Below, piece after piece: positions 38,201-50,531 of a stretch of 64,000 bases of DNA. The notes beneath the pieces are model-generated. The model saw nothing but the letters and a program-made list of their open reading frames with translations, had not been told where the DNA came from and did no database searches. The translations under genes and the position numbers were made by a program. The stretch is taken from contig NW_024881322.1 of assembly GCF_018691265.1 (NCBI RefSeq), forward strand, positions 186,001 to 250,000. The letters run 5' to 3'. The number at the start of each line of letters is the position of its first letter. Within the stretch, counting starts at the first letter, position 1. This DNA comes from Tyto alba (lineage: Eukaryota > Chordata > Aves > Strigiformes > Tytonidae).

Positions 38201-41200
38201 GACACCAGCCCCTCACGCTCAGCCCTGGCACGAGCTATGGCACTTTTGTTTTCCTTGGGGGCTATCTTGGCTTGGGGGTGATGAATTACAGAATGCGTCA
38301 TCTGAACATTTTGTTCTGCAAACTCCCTCTGTGCAAGTTGCTCTCACTTTTAACTTCATCTTCAGTGAAAAATCCAAAGTAGCAACTCCACGTCAGGAAA
38401 AATGCATGGGTAGCCTATAGGCTGTATCAAGGCCTAACCGAATTTTTAAATTTGTTTCAATGTTTAACATTTCAGTATTTAACAGAAAAGCAAATTTAGT
38501 ATTTTAGAGCAGCTATGCAGAGGATTTTGTATTAATACATATTCGGTGAAAAATGTACTAGGCTATGGCTTATGGTACGTGATACCTATATAATGATCCA
38601 GGAGTATTCTCTCACTTATACTGAACAATTATGCATTGTATGAGAACTAAAAATCCATCTAGTTTTCTAGATACGTTTAATGAAAATCCCCCATCAGAAC
38701 TGGCTTGTAGCCACAAGCTCAGGAGTGGACTTTGACTCATGCTTTTTATTGCTAGTCTAGTTCAACTCACGAGGACACAAAAACATGCAATAAAGGACAA
38801 AATCAAAACCACAGTGCACAATCTGTAAAACCATTTGCAGTCCATCCTGAAACACATGATCACAAAAGCAATCAGCCACTGAGCTTTCTAATATGACCGT
38901 CCAGTAGTTCAGTGTAACCTTACTCTTTCCTCCTCACACAGACACAACATGTGGCTCTTTAGAATAGGGTACTGGTTTTACCTTTTAGATTCAGAATTTC
39001 CTATTTTAACTTGCTTCTTAAATGTTCTAAAAATTGCTGAGCACTAACAAGTCAAGATTATGGATGCTCTACGTCAGTCAGGATCGGACCACAATATGAT
39101 ATGTGCTCAGCTCTGTGCAGGCACCAGCAGCTTTTTTACAGCACGAAAGCCAGAAAATTATTATATGCAGACAGTAAGCCTGATCACTTATAACGGTAAC
39201 CTCACTGCTTTACAGGTTTTTGAAAGCACTTGTGTTTCAGTAAGCAGAACTGCAGGATGATCGATGTTAATTTAGATGGACAAGGTCATTCCTCCTATAG
39301 TCCCACACTGGTGAGGCTTAGGTTCTGGCATATGGTTTGTAATGACAGGCTGAATGATAAAGCTGTTGTGTTGAATGTGTCTACAAAAAATAGACGCAGT
39401 ACCACAAAATGAAGTAATGCAAGATAAAAACAAGATAAAAGTTGTTTATATGATTTCATCAGAACTCAATGTCTTGTTGTATTGGGGTAAATATATCTTT
39501 TTATAAGCTAATGGAAATATAACAATGGATTTCATCATAGCCAAAAGGAAAAGAGTCTTAGTATTTCTGCTTGTTTCCCGGTAGCCCGAACATGCTAGAA
39601 AGGCAGTCTCAGGTATCATTGAAAGTATGCAGGGGAAGAATATAACGTTACCTTTAAACCACCTGGGCATCAAGTAGAAAGCTGAGTATGTTACGCTTCT
39701 CTTGCCTTGTACTTACAGAAATGAGTGACATTATCTCACTTACAGAGTATCTCAAATCACTTATTATCGTGGTGTGGAGCTTTGACTGACCCTAAGATGT
39801 AAAGGCTCTAAGAAATCTGCCTATATTCGGCTTAAAACTCTGTCAGCATACCGAGCTGCAGCCTCCTCTTTGCTTGACTTCATCCCCTTGCAGAAATGTC
39901 AGCTCTCTAGCACTTTGCTTTGGCCTACTACATGTGTACACAGGAGGGCATGAGAGGAGCACAGACGTGGAAGCAGCCCTGTTTAGCCACTATTTTGATA
40001 ACCAGTGTTTTATTCCCTGTGGGGGACTTTCTTAACATGAAGCATTACAGTGCAAGCTAGCTTGATGTGCCAAAGAGCAGCTCATCTGCAACTCTGCATT
40101 AGGTAATGTTTATATCGTTAGAGATTTAGGCCTTCATTCAGAAAGACCTCTACCTACTTGCATAAATATCCAATTGAGCAAGGATCCGGGAGGGCCAAGG
40201 ATGATAGAAAATCAAAAGGAATACTATAAAAGACCTCATATTTAAGTGGTTATTTCTGTGTTTCTTGAAGAGCCTTTGAGACACCTCATGGCTTATGTAT
40301 TTGTTGCCTATGGGAGTTTCATTCATTCAGACAACAGCTTTGACGTAAAACTTTTCTTGTTTGTCTGTTTTGTTCTGTCAACTCAGGAAACATTAGCTCT
40401 CCATGAAATTTCAACAAGGGACAGTTTATCTTGGATGCTAATTTCTCTTATTACTCACTGCGAAGCGTGTATTAGATGAAGGCTGTCTTGAATTACCCTG
40501 TAAATCTCTACAACTGACTAACATCGGATAATCCCAAAGATAATAAATTTCAAAGTCTTTTATTGAAACTGGTGATTTTCCACCCTCATGATGAAATGGA
40601 TTAAGAAAAAGAATGTTTTCTAAATGTCAGGAAGGGAGGTACCTGGATGAATCTTGTTAACAACGCATTTTGTCAATGCATCTTATATACGCTGTGCTTA
40701 AAAAAAAATCAGTGAAGCAGAAATGAGTATGTTCTAAGCTACAGGTGTCACTCTGAATAGGGATAAATATTGCCCTAAAGATTGGTACTGGCATTTGTTT
40801 GAACTATTTTCAGGGGTTCAGATACGAACAGCCAAATTAATGCAGCTTTAGGCTTTCTACTTTTCTTAATCAGACCTTCAGAGAGTCACCACTTAGCTTA
40901 AAAAATAAATTATAAATACTGAAAAATCATTGTCTGTATTGCAGGCCTTGAGTAGCAGTGTGCAAATATACAGAACTTTGCAGAAACCTTTGTAAAAAAA
41001 ACCCCAGAGATGCTGTTACAGCTATGGATTTAGCCTCATGGGTTTTGCATACAGTGTGACTCGATGAGTTTCCAAACCTGAATCTATTTGTCCTAAAAAC
41101 TAATAGCTGAATTGCAAACCCACCGAATTCTGAAATGTTCAACACAGATTCCAAACCTGAAATGTATGGCTTAAATTCAATTATAATTGGGGAAAAAATT

Positions 41201-42300
41201 TGAAGAAGTTTGTTTTCAAAAAAATTAAGGTAATGGACCAGAACAAGAAGTTGGTTGTTTTCTGAAATCTATATCCCTAGCCAGCAAAACCTATGGTAGG
41301 GGGATAAAGACTAGCAGATCCTTTCTACAAGTCGAACTGGTGATCCTGGAGCCTTCCCCTGCTACTGCAGAAGCAGCTCAAGGGAAATGGGCATCAGACA
41401 CTGACAGTGTGATGTGCACCAAAAGGGAACAGTGAATTTCTGGATGTGTAGGTTCAGGCCTTATGTCAAGCAGTAAGGCAGATAATATCCCTGGAGGCAC
41501 AATGAAAGCGTACCAGAGACACACAAAAAAAGTATCAATAATAGAAAAGGAGAGGCAGACAAGTGAAAATAAATGATTAAGGGAATGGACTGACATATAT
41601 CAGTTGAGACTTAACTATGCTTTGGCAAAGTGACAGGAAAGTGAGCACACGATAACCATGCTCAAATGAGAGCAAGGGATGATGGAAGCATGGGACTGCT
41701 ACAGGAAATTTGGCTAAATTATGCTAATGGTTAGTGGTGGACATGTAATTAGGTTAGAGAGCAGCTATATTTAAAAAGGAGAATTCCTGCCTGGTTTTAA
41801 CGGATATTTTGAAATGGAGAAGCCCATACTGCTATTCCTGAGGTTTACCCAAAAGCTTATTTTTCAAAAGAAAAAATCCAATGACTTCGGTAACAATTAG
41901 GCTCAAGTTGGAGAGTTGGAGAAAGCTTTCTGCAGACATCCCCTCTGAAATTTCAAAATACAAACCACATGTTTTATACATACATAAATATATTTATAAT
42001 TATTATAAATAAACAGTTTCAGGTTACCTGGCAAAAAACTGGTGGCCATAAAATATGACTGTATTAGAACTATCTAAACACCCATTTGCTTATGGTTTTT
42101 GGCAGACACAAGTCATTGAGAGAAGGAATAATACTTGTGAAAATGAAGTAGAAGCTCTTATTTAGCTTATTTTAACAGAAAATTGTTTGCACCTTTTGTA
42201 ATGGCTCTCTCTATATGACCAGCACTGCATGAAGTTAACTGGATTTCAGCTGAGGATTTTCACAGCTCAGACCCTGTTCAATATCCTATTCCTTTCTCTA

Positions 42301-42328
42301 TTTTTTTTTTTTTTAAAAAAAAAAAAAA
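42301..42328. repeat. T14A14 perfect palindrome
   Basis: Fourteen T followed directly by fourteen A, a perfect 28-bp inverted repeat able to extrude as a cruciform. Such juxtapositions can also arise where two homopolymers meet. Confidence 0.95.
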
Positions 42329-45300
42329 CCACATTGTGGCATATTCGCAACTAAGTAATTAATTTATTTACTTTGTAAGGCAGGCAGAGTTTCCTAAAAG
42401 GTGTGCTCTAACCTCTACTACTCTTCATACTCTTTTTCCTGACCTCACTGGAGCCCCAGTGCAGAGTGGAGAGGACGACTACTTCTTCTCAGAAGAGAGA
42501 TATATCCTAATGTTAAGTACAAACATTATAGATGCAAACCTACTTTTGGTGCAGACTGGAAACAAATCACACAGCCTCAGTGTTAACAATGGCCTTTCAG
42601 TATGTCTGATAAAGCAGTAACTTCCTTTTCTTTAAAAAAACCTCTCTTCTTGTTTGCTGCCTCATTTACAGCTAACAATAATAGAATCAGGCTCAGAAAT
42701 TAAAAGAAAAAGTTTAATCACTGATCATTTTGCTATCTCTCCCAAGCAAATAACAAAAGTCCACAACCTTTTAACCTTTTCCATCCTATTTGCTGATTAC
42801 TTATTTTGTAATTAACCCATTATGCATCTGTCATTGTGTTTTAAATTAAATCACTTTAATTGCTACTAAGTAGGGTTTATTTAGCTCCTGGTATGGTTGT
42901 ATAGGGTCATGAGTGGAGAGCTGTTGAACCATTCTGAGTTACAGGTGGCTCTCTGCAAAACTGCAGAAGTTGCTGAAGACAAGGAAGAGTTAAGCTGCTT
43001 TCCCTAGGTGATTTGATTTCAATGTCTAATGGCGTATTTCTAATGGAGAAAAGTTTACTGCAAATATGGGAGGGCATTTTTTTATTCCTTCTGTATAGAT
43101 CACGTTGGGCATTATTTTGTTTCTTGAAATAATGTTTCATGAAGGAATAATTATGCTAGTAGTTCTAGAAAATGCCTAACACCACGCTTGTTTTGCTGTA
43201 TAGTAAAACTGTGAAATGCAACACAGCTTTATACTAACAGCTGAACTTCAAATAAAGAGAAGATCTAACACATGGGAAACAGGGAGCTTTAAGTATGGGG
43301 CTAACAGTCAACACACTTTAATATCTTCATATAAACCACCATAAATACTGAGGATAGACATAAAAGATTTTGTTGTCTGCAGCACAGCTCCCTTCTTCCA
43401 CATGCGTGGCCTGACTCGCTTCACCGACCCTGCAGAAAATACCCACTTTTTTGCAGGGGGTTAGGGAGGGGAATCAGCCCTGCGAGGCAGCGGGCACCGC
43501 GGCTGGCACGAGGCAAGGGCCAGGAGCCCACAGCTGCAAGGAGGGAAGGGGAGGGAGATGAGGTTCACCCTGCCCCGTGAAATGGCACCCTGGAGGAACA
43601 CAGGACGGGGTCATGCCTTCTATAAAAAACCAGGGTATTTATGATTCTGTGGATTGAATTTACTTTTTAATTGTTAAAATAATTTCTGAAGGTTTCTGAA
43701 ACACCTTTGAAGATTGTAAGTCTTGCACTGGGGGGAAAAAAGCCTAAAGACAACACAATTCATTGTAACATTTTTTTTGTATTCAGATCCTTAGGCACTG
43801 AAGAAAGGCACTAAAAAGTGCTTGCTGTATGTTCTAGAGAATGGCACTATGAATTGTTAAGGTCAGGCTTCCCTTTAGTACTAAATAAAGTCAAGAATCT
43901 AGTACTGATGAGACATGAGAATGTATTTCCAACAAAAAGTTACCTAAGCATAACTATGGGTCAAATGAACAATAAAGAAAGTCCACACATGAAATCTAAC
44001 AGATTTAGCAAGCTGAACTTCCCACATAGACTTTGTTCTGCAAATTCTTTAACAATACTAAAATCCAAGATTAGCCTAGATGTTAAATATTTCCTTCCCT
44101 GCTCTTACCAGAAAAAAAGTAAGTGTATGAAAGTATAGGAGGTTACAGAGCACACCTTAATAAGCCTTTCCAAAAGACGGTCTTTGTGTCCAGTGAGGAA
44201 GCTGTAATTAACTTTTGAAGCTTGCTACGTCATCTATGCATTTTTACCTTTGGCTGTGGGCTACCGAGACATGGGACATGGCTGGAAGATTCTGGTGCAG
44301 CATTTTCTTGCTGCCAGTTTTCAACCGCTGACTTCATCCTGATGCCTTCCTCGCTGATCCGAGTGACTGCACACATCCACAGGCAGTGTGCCTGAGGGTG
44401 CTCACCTTGCCACCCCCCGTCTTCCCACCACACTTCAGCAGCCTACCCCACCTCTGCATTCACTTTGCTAGCACTGCCAGTGTGGGGCAAGGCTTACAGG
44501 TGAGGAGGAAGAAGATGAGGGACAGCAGAATGATGCAAAGGAGAATGGGAGACATAGTGGTGACTTTTAAATGTTGAATGAGGAGCCTCTAGATGGCCTT
44601 CTAGGGACAGCACAGCCTGTCAGAGAGAAGCCATCAAAAGCTCAATAAATAGATAAATCTTTTATATAGAGAGGAAGGATACGACCAGAAAGTTTACATT
44701 TGCTTTGAAAAGTTGGAAAAGGGGTAAAGATGCAGCAGTGGAACTGAATTAAGGTTCAGAAAGATATCCCTAACAGCTGTATTCTGACTGTGCTTTGATA
44801 TTATATGACCCATCTTAATATGACCCATATGTGACCTGTCTTAAGATGATGAAGCTCTGAGCAGGTGTTTGAGAAGTTTAGACCGACAGTGAAAACCAAA
44901 CCACTGAAAGATGCAGCCAGCTTTGAGGGTGGCCTGCGCGTAGGTGCGCAGAGACAGGTCCGTGCTGGAGACAACATACAACCAGCCCAAGCCTCCGGGA
45001 GAATGGCAGGGAAAAAAACAAGCAGGGGAAATTCAATTGTCAAGCCCTGTTCTGCACCGCCTGCTTTGGCTGGGGGGTGCACGTTGGACAACTTCAGCTC
45101 TTTGGTTTTCCCTGGTTTGCCAGTTGTTTGCTTGGCACCCTCAGATCTTTCCAATTTCACCATTGCGTCCATTCAGCCCCTAACAGAGGTGAAATATTTG
45201 GGACCTAAGGCACGTATTTATCAAAGCAGTAACATGAGGGGTTGTGAGAGGGCAGAGGGAGGTCAGTATGGAAGCAGCATCCTCCCTAAGCAAAACTCTG

Positions 45301-46704
45301 GTATGAGCAGACACACGTTCTCCAGAGAGCGCACGCAAAAATTACATGGGGGAATCCTATCCACCCCCTTTATTAAGTTCATTAAACTCTCAACACTATA
45401 CTGCTTCGTGATGGCTATGTGGCCTAGTTAGCACCAGGGTATCAATCTGAATTTCTTTGCTCTCCTGAGTTAGTGGGATGGACCAGGCTTTTCTTTAAAA
45501 CATAATTCTCTCCTCTTTCCCTTCTCCTCCTTTGCAAATTTGCCAGTTTTCCAGTTAATCTCTCTCGCTGTTCTAGTTTCTGATTTTGTTTGTGTGAATG
45601 TGTAACTGGAAAACTGGATGCTGCATTTTATTCCTGAGGATATCAGATCTGGGGGTTCCAGTACCAAATGCCAAAGCCACGGCCCTAATGACTCAGTCTT
45701 TGCCTGGTGCTCCTGTGTGTCTGCCACCTGAAGAGCATATCCTTGAGGAACAGAGCTGCAAGGAGAGGCAATCCCCATTCACAGAAAGCTTTGTTTTAAG
45801 ACACTCATCACAGATGACTTCAAAGGTTAGCAGGAAGATACCGAACCTGAGCTGGTAGGGAGCCCCAGGGGCAAGACAGAGATAAAACGGGGTGTGCACC
45901 CAGGGGTGCCCCATAGTGGATAGATTCAAAGAATTGCAAAGTTTTCAGTTCTAAAGCTCTATGTAAATGCACTGCACTAGAAAGGGATGGAAGACACAAA
46001 CAGGAGGATTTTCCAAGTCAAGTTACCAGATAAGTTCTCTCTGCTTACCTCAGGAAAAACTGCCCTGAAAATTCAGACAAGAAAGAAACTAAAGAGAGCC
46101 GAGAGGAGCCACAAGCAAAATGACTCCCAAACACAAGATGAGACACAAATTGCTACTTTTTCAGTGGATTTCATTCATCCATTTCACATCATATCTTTTT
46201 AATTAATATGCAGTTTGATTTTAGCCAGACGCTCAGAGAGTTTTTATGCCACTTGCATCAATCAGGAGTAGCAGAGTGGGATGTCATCTCTGCATTTGTG
46301 ATACTGAGACTTTCCATGATTTATCTCAGCAGCATCGCAAGGATACTGAAAAGGACAATGGAAATACATGATCTTACAAGTGATATTCCACATACTTCCC
46401 ACCAGGCTTATCTGGAAATGTGCTAAAAAAGCATCAGAGACATTCTTTTCCTGTTGCTTTCCATAGTGTCTTGAGCAGTAAAATATTAAGTGTCAAAAGT
46501 GACACACCAATCTAAATTAAGGATGTAGCCATCTTCCCATCCAGTGATGGGAAGGAGCTAATCTATTACAGCAATTTTAGAATTAATAAATTTCGTAAGT
46601 ATTAATATATGGATCTAATCTACATTCAATTTTATCCAAATTACCTTGTGCTGAAAGAACAAGTTCTGTGTAACGACGAGAAACAAACGAAGCTCACAGA
46701 AAAA

Positions 46705-46895
46705 TAATTAGAGCTGGGAGTTGCAACGGGAATTGGAGTCAGCACTGCCTCATGTTCTGTGTTGAAAATTTATTCTTACAGTAACCCAGCTTCCTCATCC
46801 ATAAGGTGGAGATGATAATACTTACTTCAGTTCCAACAGTATGCCAGTAAGATCTACAGATAAGCCATCAGAATTGCTATTATTAATATTATATA
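46705..46895 (+). mobile_element. MIR-like ancient SINE relic
   Basis: The plus strand carries GGAGTCAGCACTGCCTC, then CAGCTTCCTCATCCATAAGG, TGGAGATGATAATACTTACT and TCAGTTCC. These parallel the MIR core and 3' region (TTCCTCATCTGTAAAATGG, GATAATAATACCTACCTCA). The copy is heavily diverged, as expected for a pre-amniote SINE surviving in a bird genome. Confidence 0.55.
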
Positions 46896-48879
46896 TGCTT
46901 GGCATGCATTTTTTACTACAAACCAATTTTATAGACTGCATTTTTGGTCTACTCTCAGTGTTTTGGGGATGACTTTTTTAGACTTCAGAAAAAGTTGTTC
47001 TCAATTTATTTACTACATTTAGGCATATTCTTTGCCATTGTCTTTAATTTTATTTTACAGCTTATTAGTTTTATGGCATTTTGTTCTCTGTATGATGTGG
47101 GAACACAGTAGCGCAATGATTCAACAAACACCCGTTTTACCAACCAGCCAGATTTAACAGGCTATTTCTTGTTGTATCCTATAAACACAGTGAGCAGCCA
47201 ATCTGATATTTAATGATGCAAACCATAAGCAGAGGTAGTGTTTTGTGCCAAGATACAATATGTGGAGATTGCAAAAGCTCACAGTGAAATTTCTGTGGAA
47301 AAAATAATACAGCATGGAGGTTTCTGAGTTATTTTTTTCTGCAAATTAAAACTAAGTATCTTTATCATGAATAGCAGCTAGATCAATTAGAAAACCCCCA
47401 AAGATATTGACAGAATGAGAGAACACCTCATATAGTCCATGGAAGGCATTTGCAACCAACTGTGCTTTTTATGGGAAAAGTTTATCAGAACAGGATTCCC
47501 AGATTTATTTTCATCTTCTGCCATCCACTAACTTTGGTCAGAACGATAAAGCAGTTTGCTTATAAGGGAAGCACAAAATGTACTAGCTTCTAAAGAGGGC
47601 TTATTTTTTTAGTATCTGTGAAGTTGTTGAAGAATCTTACATAAGAAGTTATTTATAATGACTTAAAATTAGAATTTCCTTTGAGGTATCCTAACCAAAT
47701 TACAGAAAAAAAAGATTTGTGAAACGGGATGAGGTAGGTTTTAAAACCAGCTTCTTGTTATTAAAAAAACCATCTTTGTAGATCTCTCAAAAGTGAGACT
47801 GGTATACTACTAGGATTTTCTGAACAGGCACAAAAACTGCAGCTTTATAGTTCAGGGTACAGTGGACTATAAAGTGCTGGCCTTGCTCATATACAGACAA
47901 TAAAATGAAACAAAAACAAGTCTTAAAAATTCAGAATGAAAAAGCGGAGTTGCTGGTAATGACCTGACTCTCAGTTCCTGAGTGCTTGAAGCTGACAGTA
48001 CTGGATCACTGGAAATGCTTTAGTAACACAGACATCTCTTCTCTCCTGAACAAACTGACATCACTATAATCCATCAATTTTCTGGAATTCACAACCACGC
48101 TGGGCTTTATTTCTGCGCTATTGTGGTCAACAGTCATAGCCAAAATACATGTCTCTCTTCCAGTTCTCCTTTTAAAAATCATATATTCTTTTAATACATT
48201 TTAGATGTACTTCTTCATTTTGGTTTTATTCATCCTTACTCTTTTTTTGTAGAAGAATGGGCTACAATTCATGAAAATTGTGCGCAGCTGTAGAAATAAA
48301 TATTCTGTTTGATCCTCCAGGACAGATTTAAGGTGTCATTGTCAGCTTTAGGATATCTGTCTGTATTAGTCATCCTGCCAGCATTAAGATAGTCAGAGAA
48401 AAGATAAGGGTCTGCTGGAAGGCCCACTGAAGCAGAGAGAGTCTTTCGACTGACGTCAGCTATTTTGTACCACGTTCCTCTAGCACAGATTAGGACAAAA
48501 AGAAGAGCTTCTCATGCCAAATTCTGTACTTACTTTTTCACGTGCATTCATTTTTATTGAACAGGCTCAATGAAGTCTACTGGGACCATTATTCCTGCAA
48601 CCTTTATACAACTTTTACCTTACTTTATGCAGTCTGTCTGGGCGAGGGGCCAGGCCTTCTTATTTTACAAAGAAAAGCCTTTTCCTCTGTCTGTCTGAGT
48701 TTATTCCTTCACTTCACCCTCTTATTTATGGTACTTCTTTTACCAGGTTCAAAGAGGTTGGTCCTTTGCTGGACATCCACCCTTTGGAAGCAATAACACT
48801 GGCAATGAGATGGCTTTTTTGAAAATCAGGCCCAAAACATTTGCCCCCGGGGAACACATCATTTAGGGATGTCACCTTT

Positions 48880-49720
48880 AGGGACAGAAGGGTCTGCCTG
48901 CTGAGTGCTGGAGCCCCGCTCCCCTTTGACATCTTGCCAGCTTGGCTGGCACCTGCCATCTTCATGTGAGCCCCTGCCCTCGGCCGCAGGTCACCCGGCT
49001 GCCGGCAGTGCTCCAGCCACCGCGCTCCTGCGGCCGTGCCCAGCGCCGCTTTCTGTCCAACACTGGAAACTCCCTCGAGGACCTCAGATGTCGATCCCCA
49101 CCCGCCCGTGGAGTCGGGGTGGGCTTCTCGACCCCCGAGGAAGACGCCAAGCAGGCCGAGTGCCGCTGCCAATGCAGCTAACAGAAGCGATGGATAGCTG
49201 GATTTCAGTGATGGTGAACGGGAGCTCGGCGACAAGCGGCTGAGTGTCACAGATGAAGGAAGCGGGGGGCAGAAGACCTGCTGGGGACCCCAACCCTGCA
49301 GGACCTGTCATGTCACCTAAGGCCAGGATTACCTAGGCAATGGTGGCTGAAAAACCAAGCTGGGATGAACATGGAAAAGGCACGATCAAGGCAGGGAAAG
49401 CAACTAAGGGTGGGTTGTTTACTTGGGAGGAGACTGGAGTGGAGGAAAAAAGCACAAGGGCAGCAAAAAGGAGGGTCCAAACATGGGGAAAGGCATAATA
49501 GCAGATGCAGATGGTAACTAGGACTGCTTGGGGGTATCTGTCAAGTGGCCATACCCCTGACTACGGCAGCAGTTGGCCTAAATCAGACCAACCAAGCTCG
49601 CCCGTCGCTCTGAGCACACCGTGCGCGCTGACTGGCCGGCGCGGTCCGGACCGGGGGGGATGGCGCACGGGGGAACAGCTGAGCTGGATGGATGGAGCAT
49701 CCAGTGTTGCTGTGGTGGTG
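48880..49720. other. GC-rich, CpG-containing patch
   Basis: Contains CpG-dense stretches around 48980-49060 and 49600-49680 (for example GCGCGCTGACTGGCCGGCGC). It is a weaker and more broken island than those at 34.4 and 61.9 kb. Open frames on both strands look like composition effects. It might mark a minor promoter. Confidence 0.45.
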
Positions 49721-50503
49721 CCCGTGCCAGGCCTGAGAGCGTCAGCCTCTTCCCAACCTCCTCCTCCTCACACGCACACCTGCAGAAGGAAACCTTCTCT
49801 ACCAACACAGCGGCATCTCCCCAAACTCACTTCAGCTAAACCGGTAAGAGGCAGCGGCACTTTTTCATTGGCATAGCTTCATACATATTAGGGGCTTTGC
49901 CAGGATAATTTCACTGGCTGGGAAGGGATGCTTATTTTTATGTCTCTACACAACATATGTATGCTGGCAAAATCACCCGAAGTCACTTCACTGCTTGCCT
50001 AGTCCCAAAGAAGGAGTTAACGCCTTCAAATTCAGTGAGCAGCAGAGCGGGTAATGAAACTGAATTACCCATATTTCTTCAGAAAAATACTACATGGAAC
50101 TATTGCATTCTTACATCGAAAGCATGATTTTTGTAACAATAGGGACTAGGTGAGAACAGAAGTCTCCTCTTTTCAAATTGTTTTTTCTACTGGCACTTTT
50201 CTAAAATAACCCTTAGATCTTTCTTCAGTTAGTTTCACATAGACACAGTTTTCCTTGTAAGTATTACTGTCTTTAGATACTGCAGAAATTATGCTTAAAA
50301 AGAGTATGTACAGATATACGAATCCAGACACCCACACTCAGAGTGTAAACTAATGATGATGATGGGTGAAGTAACTAAGGCTTAATTTTCCAGCAGACAC
50401 ATGTGCTGCCTTCAGGTGCCATCTACACTTCTGAAGTTCGCTTCTGATATGAAGTGAGATAGCAGAAAGTAAAAAGAATTAATCTATGAGAGTCAATATC
50501 CTC

Positions 50504-50531
50504 AAAAAAAAAAAAAAAAAAAAAAAAAAAA
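50504..50531. repeat. A28 homopolymer
   Basis: Twenty-eight A residues followed by GAAGGAAG. No recognisable element body precedes it. Confidence 0.95.

Larger units (their letters stand above)
35441..46700. other. Upstream/intronic DNA without recognised genes
   Basis: About 11 kb. It holds an A22 tract at 36.0 kb, a GC-rich patch at 37.6-38.2 kb, a T14A14 palindrome at 42.3 kb, and otherwise AT-rich unique sequence. Short open frames lack family resemblance. If THRB has further untranslated first exons, as in mammals, they could be here, but I cannot point to one. Confidence 0.6.

Noticed and set aside
37522..38420. Multiple open frames up to 177 codons on both strands
   Set aside because: GC-rich composition; frames conflict on both strands and show no motif.
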